Assembly (NCBI GenBank): GCA_964484515.1 | Contig: CAZAGT010000145.1 | Location: 1-11,869, forward strand | DNA: 11,869 nt | Direction: 5' to 3' | Origin: CAZAGT01 sp964484515 | GTDB lineage: Bacteria > Desulfobacterota > DSM-4660 > Desulfatiglandales > HGW-15 | Part shown: positions 7,531 through 11,869 of the stretch, piece after piece | How the letters are laid out: each line of letters opens with the position of its first letter | Position numbering within the stretch: the stretch's first letter is position 1 | The notes under the pieces: generated by a model | Told to the model about the DNA's origin: nothing | Databases searched by the model: none | What the model saw: the letters and a program-made list of their open reading frames with translations, nothing else | Made by a program: the position numbers and the translations under genes

Positions 7531-8403
7531 ATGGATAACTTCATCATCTATCTGCTGAACGGGTTGTACTACGCCTCGTTCTTGTTCCTCACATCGCTCG
7601 GATTAAGCATCATCCTGGGCGTCATGGGAATCCTGAACCTTGCCCACGGCTCCCTGTTTGCCATTGGAGCCTTTATGGCCGCCTGGATTGTCGGCGCTTT
7701 CGGTGCCAAGATGCCCATCACGGTCTTTTTCATCGGCCTGCTCGCTGCAATTGGTGTAGCCGCCCTGATGGGGCTCGTCCTTGAAATCACCATCATTCGG
7801 CCCATGTACAACCGCGCCCTGGAATATCAGCTCCTGATCACCTTTGGAGCCCTGCTGGTTGTAGAGGACGTGATTAAGCTCATCTGGGGCGGCACCGCCT
7901 ATTATGCTTCCGAGCCGTTTACGGTCATGGGTAGCATAAGCATCGGTACCAATCAATATCCGCGCTACTACCTTTTTGCAATCCTGATCAGTGTCCTGGC
8001 CGGGCTGGTCGTCTGGCTCTTGATGGCCAAGACCCGGGTCGGTATCATGCTGCGGGCGATTTCTATGGATCGCGAAATGGCCAAAGCCATGGGAATCCGG
8101 ATCGGCAAGCTCAATACTCTCGCCTTCGGCCTAGGGGCCGGCGCGGCCGGCCTCGCGGGGGCCCTTATCGTGCCGACCACTCCCGCCCTTTTGGGCATCG
8201 GGATGGAGCCTTTGATCATGGCCTTCATCGTGGTCGTGCTGGGCGGATTAGGGAGCCTCAAAGGTGCCTTGATCGGAGCCCTCATCGTGGGGGAAACCCG
8301 TTCGATGGGGATCGTCTATTTCCCTGAAATCGAACTGCCGTTGTTGTTCCTTATTGCGGTCGTCATTTTGGTATTCAAGCCGCAGGGTCTTTTCGGGAGA
8401 TAA
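7531..8403 (+). CDS. livH: ABC transporter permease, LivH family
   Basis: Encodes a 290-residue integral membrane protein with about eight hydrophobic helices, the usual size for LivH. Family features are I-L-N-L-A-H-G-S-L-F-A-I-G-A near residues 35-48 and the cytoplasmic coupling-loop region R-A-I-S-M-D-R-E-M-A-K-A-M-G-I (about 174-188). Further ones are a glycine/alanine-rich helix (G-A-G-A-A-G-L-A-G-A) and G-G-L-G-S-L-K-G-A-L-I-G-A near the C terminus. It pairs with LivM to form the channel through which the binding protein delivers substrate. The ATG at 7531 has no strong ribosome binding site; the upstream gene ends 30 nt before it, so coupling is possible. After its stop the operon is interrupted by a 695-bp insertion-like segment before livM. 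Confidence 0.92.
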   Translation: MDNFIIYLLNGLYYASFLFLTSLGLSIILGVMGILNLAHGSLFAIGAFMAAWIVGAFGAKMPITVFFIGLLAAIGVAALMGLVLEITIIRPMYNRALEYQLLITFGALLVVEDVIKLIWGGTAYYASEPFTVMGSISIGTNQYPRYYLFAILISVLAGLVVWLLMAKTRVGIMLRAISMDREMAKAMGIRIGKLNTLAFGLGAGAAGLAGALIVPTTPALLGIGMEPLIMAFIVVVLGGLGSLKGALIGALIVGETRSMGIVYFPEIELPLLFLIAVVILVFKPQGLFGR

Positions 8404-8443
8404 ATGGGTGGTTGTCCTTGGCCTAAGGCTTCCCGAAAAAAAC

Positions 8444-8485
8444 GAACCTCGAACATCGAACGTCCAACATCGAATGCTGAATGGT
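8444..8485 (+). repeat. Left 7-bp-periodic array, consensus GAACATC
   Basis: Six consecutive heptamers can be read in a single phase. The first four are close to GAACATC (variants GAACCTC, GAACGTC and CAACATC) and the last two are diverged (GAATGCT, GAATGGT). The last heptamer overlaps the ATG at 8481 of the small gene that follows. The array is the inverted partner of 8887-8928. Confidence 0.75.
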
Positions 8486-8855
8486 AAGAGATGAAGAAGT
8501 GAAGTATGACTTGGAAGAGAGGTTGTTGGAATATTCGGTGAGAATAATAAAGGTCGTTGAAGAGCTTCCAAATACCAAAACGGGCAACCATGTTGCTGGG
8601 CAGCTGTTAAGATCCGGAACTTCACCTTATCCAAACCATGGCGAAGCCCAGGCAGCCGAATCGCCAAAGGACTTCATCCACAAACTCCGTATCTCATTAA
8701 AGGAACTCAGAGAAACCCAGCGATAGTTAAGGCTTATTCAGCGTGTTCCACTTATTAAACAAACGGAACGACTTGCTGATATTATAGAGGAGACAGAAGA
8801 AATAATTAGAATTTTCGTCGCGAGTATTAAAACGGCTGGAAAGAAACAGGAATAG
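8481..8855 (+). pseudogene. Four-helix-bundle protein (23S rRNA intervening-sequence type), interrupted by an in-frame TAG
   Basis: The frame encodes about 124 codons with one internal stop. The N-terminal 81 residues match the four-helix-bundle family first known from 23S rRNA intervening sequences: Y-D-L-E-E-R near residue 9-14, then G-N-H-V-A-G-Q-L-L-R-S-G-T-S-P, N-H-G-E-A-Q-A-A-E-S and D-F-I-H-K-L-R-I-S-L-K-E-L-R-E-T. A TAG at 8724-8726 stops it where relatives usually have tryptophan (E-T-x-Y-W-L), so TGG to TAG is the simplest cause. In the same frame homology continues with L-R-L-I-Q-R and an acidic helix to a TAG at 8853-8855. The start is uncertain: the ATG at 8481 lacks a ribosome binding site and falls in the left repeat, while the GTG at 8499 begins at the conserved V-K-Y-D-L. 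There is no 23S rRNA here. It is probably inactive, or gives a truncated three-helix product. Confidence 0.75.
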
Positions 8856-8886
8856 TCTTTATGCCCTGGGTGTTGCGTGCTTGTTC

Positions 8887-8928
8887 TTCACTCGATGTTG
8901 GACGTTCGATGTTCAATGTTCGACGTTC
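8887..8928 (-). repeat. Right 7-bp-periodic array, inverted copy of the GAACATC array
   Basis: Read on the minus strand from 8928 inward, six heptamers follow in one phase. The first five are GAACGTC, GAACATT, GAACATC, GAACGTC and CAACATC; the innermost one (GAGTGAA) is diverged. The inner part is identical to the left array over 23 bp, in inverted orientation, so the transcript of this region could fold into a long stem enclosing the small gene. Confidence 0.75.
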
Positions 8929-8994
8929 ATCTGTCAAATAACCGGACTTCCTTGGGGTTCGTTAGGATCTCATCACTGTTGATATTCGCAGCTC

Positions 8995-9003
8995 TGGTAT
9001 AAA
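8995..9003 (+). promoter_or_regulatory. Candidate extended -10 promoter for livMGF
   Basis: The sequence TGG followed by TATAAA gives an extended -10 element (TGn motif plus 5 of 6 matches to TATAAT). TTGATA (8979-8984) upstream is a possible -35 but lies too close (13 nt), which is tolerated only because extended -10 promoters depend little on a -35. Transcription would start near 9010, about 90 nt before the livM start. Its place after the cassette suggests it could drive livMGF independently of the upstream half of the operon. Confidence 0.35.
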
Positions 9004-9098
9004 ATGACGAAAAGCATTCTCATTTTTGCTTTTTTGCACTTTCAACCGTTCTGTCTTTGCCGCAAGGGGGCAAACGATTGAAGGTTACAGGAGCACAA

Positions 9099-10082
9099 GT
9101 GAAATCAAGATCTATTATCTATGCGGGGGCCTTTGTCGTGCTCCTGTTTGTGCCCCAACTACTTTCAACGTATCAATTGATGTTGTTTGAATCCGGCCTG
9201 ACCTTTGCCATCATGGGCCTCGGCTTTAATCTGCTGTTACGGTACACGGGCCTGCTGTCCTTCGGCCACGGTGCCCTTTTCGCCACGGGGGCCTACGCGG
9301 TGGGTATGATGGGTGATTACTATCCGGAGCTTTACCGGATTGAGATCTTGATACCGGTAGCGCTCCTCGCCTCCTTCGTGATATCGGCGATCTTCGGCTT
9401 TATCTGTGTTCGCCATACACGCGTTTTCTTCTCCATCCTGGCCCTCGCCCTCTCCATGGTCCTGTTCGCGCTCCTGGTGAAGTTGTACGATCTGACCGGA
9501 GGCTCTGACGGGATTCACATCCCCTTACCCGTGATGTTCGGTAAATCCTTCGAAGGCCTGCGCCGGTTCGAGTTCCTATCGGGGGCCTACTACTACTTTC
9601 TCCTATTCATGTTCGCCGCCTGCACGCTGATCATGCTGGTGATTGTGAACTCGCCCTTTGGCAAGGCCCTCCAGGCCATCCGTGACAATGAGGTCAGGGC
9701 GGAGATGATCGGCATCAGGGTCCGCAGATACCGCTTGTATGCCTTCATCATTTCCGGTCTGTTCACCGGTGTGGCAGGGGCCTTGTGGAGCTTTGTGAAC
9801 GGTCACGTGACACCTGAGATCGCCGAATGGGTCTTTTCGGGAGAGATCGTTTACATGACCCTCTTGGGCGGCTTCATGATCTTCGAGGGACCGATTGTCG
9901 GCGCGATCCTGTTTACCTACATGAAGCTCTATGCCGTCAGTATCACCCAGTATTGGATGTTTATCATCGGCGCCACCTTGATTGTGTTGGTCCTTGTCCT
10001 CCCCGAGGGTATTACTGGCGGATTGGTCAAATTACTAACCAAGACGAGAGCATCTGGAGCAGGGGAAACGGAATCATGCTGA
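9099..10082 (+). CDS. livM: ABC transporter permease, LivM family
   Basis: Encodes 327 residues from the GTG at 9099, chosen because AGGAG (9089-9093) lies 5 nt upstream and the protein then starts with a short basic segment (K-S-R-S) and a hydrophobic helix. TTG codons at 9057 and 9078 are in frame and would add 14 or 7 residues. About eight to nine transmembrane helices are visible. LivM features are N-L-L-L-R-Y-T-G-L-L-S-F-G-H-G-A-L-F-A near the N terminus and the coupling-loop region Q-A-I-R-D-N-E-V-R-A-E-M-I-G-I around residues 190-205. G-V-A-G-A-L-W-S-F and G-G-x-x-x-x-E-G-P-I-V-G-A-I follow. It forms the channel with LivH. The stop TGA overlaps the livG start by 7 nt. It is separated from livH by an unusual 695-nt gap. 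Confidence 0.9.
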   Translation: MKSRSIIYAGAFVVLLFVPQLLSTYQLMLFESGLTFAIMGLGFNLLLRYTGLLSFGHGALFATGAYAVGMMGDYYPELYRIEILIPVALLASFVISAIFGFICVRHTRVFFSILALALSMVLFALLVKLYDLTGGSDGIHIPLPVMFGKSFEGLRRFEFLSGAYYYFLLFMFAACTLIMLVIVNSPFGKALQAIRDNEVRAEMIGIRVRRYRLYAFIISGLFTGVAGALWSFVNGHVTPEIAEWVFSGEIVYMTLLGGFMIFEGPIVGAILFTYMKLYAVSITQYWMFIIGATLIVLVLVLPEGITGGLVKLLTKTRASGAGETESC

Positions 10083-10819
10083 CGGTGAGCGATTTGACCA
10101 AGGACTTCGGTAGGCTGAGGATCATCAACTCGGCCGCGTTTGAGGTGCGGGAGGACGAAATCGTCGCCTTGGTGGGCCCCAACGGCGCGGGAAAGACGAC
10201 GCTGGTCAATTTGATCAGCGGCCACATCATGCCGACCTCGGGCAAAATCGAGTTCCTGGGTCGCGATATGACCTTTGCCTCCCCCTATCGCCGCATCAAA
10301 ATGGGAATCGCCCGGAACTTCCAGATTACCAATCTCTTCGCGGACAGCACGGTCCTGAATAATTTGAGGATTTGTCTCTTTTCGATATACGGAAAGATCA
10401 AAAACGGCCTCCTGCCCTCCGGTCGTTACAAGGCCATCACCCGGGAGGCCGCCAGTATTCTGGCCACCTTCGGGATATCAGGCAAGAGCGATCTGTTACC
10501 TGGAAGCCTCTCGGAGGGAGACAAGAAGATCCTGGACACGGCCATGGCCTTTGCCCTGAAGTCCAGGCTCCTCTTGCTCGATGAGCCGACGAGCGGTGTC
10601 GCAACGGCGGACAAATTCAAGGTGATGGATACGATCGTCTCCGCGATCAAGAAGGAAGGGATGGCCTGTATGATCATTGAGCACGACATGGACATCGTTT
10701 CCGATTACTCGGATCGGGTCCTGGTCTTGAGTGACGGGCAGATTATTGCCGAAGGGGCGCCAAATGACGTCATGGAACAAGCGAATGTCAGAGAGATCCT
10801 CTTTGGAGTAAGGACGTAG
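10076..10819 (+). CDS. livG: ABC transporter ATP-binding protein, LivG family
   Basis: A 247-residue nucleotide-binding subunit that powers uptake through LivH/LivM. The ATG at 10076 has AGGGGA (10061-10066) about 9 nt upstream and overlaps livM by 7 nt; a longer in-frame start at 9827 lies inside livM and was rejected. Walker A is G-P-N-G-A-G-K-T-T at 34-42. The signature motif is L-S-E-G-D at 145-149, in place of canonical L-S-G-G-Q. Walker B is L-L-L-L-D-E at 165-170, and the switch histidine is H203 in I-E-H-D. An R-N-F-Q-I-T-N-L-F stretch (80-88) carries the Q-loop glutamine. The helical-subdomain insertion around 100-125 is typical of LivG. It ends 2 nt before livF. The substituted signature may simply be a subfamily feature; all other ATPase residues are present, so it should be active. 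Confidence 0.92.
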   Translation: MLTVSDLTKDFGRLRIINSAAFEVREDEIVALVGPNGAGKTTLVNLISGHIMPTSGKIEFLGRDMTFASPYRRIKMGIARNFQITNLFADSTVLNNLRICLFSIYGKIKNGLLPSGRYKAITREAASILATFGISGKSDLLPGSLSEGDKKILDTAMAFALKSRLLLLDEPTSGVATADKFKVMDTIVSAIKKEGMACMIIEHDMDIVSDYSDRVLVLSDGQIIAEGAPNDVMEQANVREILFGVRT

Positions 10820-10821
10820 GG

Positions 10822-11532
10822 ATGTTCCTGCAAATCGAAGACCTCGAGTGCCGGATGGCTTCCACCAACATCCTGCGCTCTTGTTCGCTAGGGGTGGGCC
10901 ACGGGGAAATTGTCTCTCTCCTGGGTCGCAACGGGGCCGGCAAAAGCTCGATCCTGAAGAGCATCATCGGCCTCTATCCTTCCCGCACGGGTAAAATCAC
11001 GCTCGACGGTCGGGACATTACTCGTCTGCCGACTCACCAAAGGGTGATGGCCGGAATTGCTTACTCCCCTGAAGATTCAAGACTTTTTCCCGGACTCACG
11101 GTCGAGGAGAACATCCAGCTCGGGTCTTGGGTCCGAGGCGAGAGCGAAGGGACTGGTGCGTTTGACCTCAATACAGCGTGCGACATCTTTCCGGCCATCA
11201 AAAAGCTCCTCAGAAGAAAGGCCGATGCCCTCAGCGGCGGTGAAAAAAAGATGGTTTCCATTTCAAGGGCCCTGGCCTTGCGACCTTCATTGGTGCTTTT
11301 TGACGAGTCCCTGGAAGGCCTGTCGCCCTTGGTCGTCAGGGCCTTCAGTGATGCCATGCGAGCGATTAAGGAGAACCTCGGGGTCTCGATCCTGCTGGCT
11401 GAGTCGAATGCCCATAACGCAGCTCAGGTGGCGGAAAGGTCCTATATCATTGATCGGGGTGAGATCATATTCGAAGGTTACGCATCGGAAATCCTCGAAG
11501 ATGAAGAGCTGTTGAAGTTGATCGGCAAGTAG
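10822..11532 (+). CDS. livF: ABC transporter ATP-binding protein, LivF family
   Basis: A 236-residue nucleotide-binding subunit that pairs with LivG. The ATG lies 2 nt after the livG stop, with AAGGA (10810-10814) 7 nt upstream. Walker A is G-R-N-G-A-G-K-S at 35-42. The LivF-typical region S-P-E-D-S-R-L-F-P-G-L-T-V-E-E-N is at 82-97 and the signature L-S-G-G-E at 137-141. Walker B is L-V-L-F-D-E at 157-162, followed by S-L-E-G-L-S-P where most relatives have P-S-E-G-L-A-P. The switch region reads A-E-S-N (193-196) in place of the family's V-E-Q-N, so the usual histidine is absent, as in LivF proteins generally. Length and motifs are those of an intact protein. It closes the operon. No convincing intrinsic terminator follows; a GGCA/TGCC pair at 11536-11545 is too short. 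Confidence 0.92.
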   Translation: MFLQIEDLECRMASTNILRSCSLGVGHGEIVSLLGRNGAGKSSILKSIIGLYPSRTGKITLDGRDITRLPTHQRVMAGIAYSPEDSRLFPGLTVEENIQLGSWVRGESEGTGAFDLNTACDIFPAIKKLLRRKADALSGGEKKMVSISRALALRPSLVLFDESLEGLSPLVVRAFSDAMRAIKENLGVSILLAESNAHNAAQVAERSYIIDRGEIIFEGYASEILEDEELLKLIGK

Positions 11533-11559
11533 ACAGGCAACTGCCCAGGTGGAAAGACT

Positions 11560-11664
11560 GAAGGTGGGAGGTAGAAGTGGTGAAGGTCGAAGGAAAATCA
11601 CTTATTAGAGGATCCTTCAGCCTTTGACCTTAATCCCTGAATTTGACTTCAGCCTGCTACCTTA
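11560..11664. repeat. Inverted pair of purine-rich 7-bp-periodic arrays (GAAGGTN type)
   Basis: On the plus strand 11560-11595 reads as heptamers close to GAAGGTG (GAAGGTG, GGAGGTA, GAAGTGG, then after a one-base slip GAAGGTC and GAAGGAA). From 11614 to about 11664 the complementary words appear (CCTTCAG, CCTTTGA, CCTTAAT and more diverged ones), so the two arrays are inverted with only about 18 nt between them. A GAAGGA/TCCTTC stem (11589-11594 with 11613-11618) closes the centre. It could form an imperfect hairpin just after livF. No gene lies between the arms. Confidence 0.55.
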
Positions 11665-11687
11665 AAGGCGCGAAAACGCTCAATTCG

Positions 11688-11715
11688 CAGAAGTCAGAAG
11701 CGAGGAGTCAGACTA
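11688..11715 (+). repeat. Short 7-bp-periodic array, CAGAAGT type
   Basis: Four heptamers follow in one phase: CAGAAGT, CAGAAGC, GAGGAGT and a diverged CAGACTA. The periodicity is the same as in the arrays around the cassette but the word is different. Confidence 0.5.
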
Positions 11716-11780
11716 AGAGTTTGGGACACGTTTTCAGAACGTAAGGAAAGGTGGGTTGTTATTCGCTTCTTCGGAAACCC

Positions 11781-11815
11781 AAGCTGACCGCAGATAGCTG
11801 ATGGCTAAAAGCTCC
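11781..11815 (+). repeat. Short 7-bp-periodic array, nAGCTGA type
   Basis: Five heptamers in one phase share AGCT/GGCT cores: AAGCTGA, a diverged CCGCAGA, TAGCTGA, TGGCTAA and AAGCTCC. The array lies close to the end of the window, so an inverted partner could lie just outside. Confidence 0.45.
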
Positions 11816-11869
11816 CTAACTTGACTTCGTAATCTTACTTGTCGCGCGATCATGGTACGGAGAGATTTT

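Larger units (their letters stand above)
8443..8922. mobile_element. Insertion-like cassette: four-helix-bundle gene between inverted heptamer arrays
   Basis: The left end 8443-8473 and the right end 8892-8922 form an inverted repeat of 31 bp with 29 matches, including 23 consecutive identical bases (8451-8473 against 8892-8914). Between them lies only a small four-helix-bundle protein gene. The cassette sits between livH and livM, genes that are normally adjacent in one operon. No transposase or recombinase is encoded and I could not define a target-site duplication, so movement would have to be driven by a protein supplied elsewhere, or the unit may spread by recombination. Calling it mobile is inference from the terminal repeats and the interrupted operon. 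Confidence 0.5.

Noticed and set aside
8724..8726. TAG read as pyrrolysine or another programmed readthrough
   Set aside because: The position is usually tryptophan in the family, so TGG to TAG mutation is simpler; no supporting element or Pyl gene is visible here.
8481..8855. Four-helix-bundle gene as part of a 23S rRNA intervening sequence
   Set aside because: The flanks are transporter genes and no 23S rRNA sequence is recognisable on either side.
8444..8928. Heptamer arrays as a CRISPR array
   Set aside because: The units are only 7 bp, contiguous without spacers, and the two arrays are inverted; no cas gene is present.
11536..11545. GGCA-AC-TGCC as an intrinsic terminator for the liv operon
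   Set aside because: The stem is four pairs with a two-base loop and no T tract follows.

Overview
The window reads like a piece of a moderately GC-rich Gram-negative chromosome. A sulfate-reducing or syntrophic member of the former Deltaproteobacteria (Desulfobacterota) is my best guess. It rests on a Bat (Bacteroides aerotolerance-type) operon next to a Tat-exported branched-chain-amino-acid-type ABC transporter and on the style of the BatB, BatC and LivG proteins. There is no rRNA, tRNA or other decisive marker, so this is inference.

Layout: (1) 169-1113, minus strand, a secreted protein of unknown function built from repeated beta-rich units. (2) 1114-1588, a divergent intergenic region with a candidate promoter for the plus strand. 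(3) 1589-2059, a small two-helix membrane protein that I do not recognise. (4) 2170-5786, the 3' half of a Bat operon: the last ~90 codons of a batB-type VWA gene, then intact batC (TPR) and batD, then batE (TPR plus SH3) broken by a +1 frameshift. The usual upstream partners (MoxR ATPase, DUF58, BatA, the VWA domain of BatB) are absent, so this looks like an operon truncated at its 5' end and decaying at its 3' end. (5) 5787-6159, a gene-free leader. (6) 6160-11532, a complete high-affinity HAAT-type ABC importer: a Tat-signal binding protein, permeases LivH and LivM, ATPases LivG and LivF. (7) 11533-11869, gene-free but rich in short 7-bp-periodic repeats.

The most interesting part is the 695-bp gap that splits the transporter operon between livH and livM. 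It holds a small cassette: a four-helix-bundle (23S rRNA intervening-sequence-type) gene, interrupted by an in-frame TAG, between two inverted arrays of a 7-bp repeat (consensus GAACATC). Their cores form a 31-bp inverted repeat with 29 matches. A plausible extended -10 promoter lies between the cassette and livM and may restore expression of livMGF. Downstream of livF at least three further blocks show the same 7-bp periodicity with different consensus words (GAAGGTN in an inverted pair, CAGAAGT, and nAGCTGA). This suggests that a class of heptamer-periodic repeats is being seeded into intergenic spaces, sometimes with a cargo gene. No transposase, integrase, CRISPR array or RNA gene is visible.
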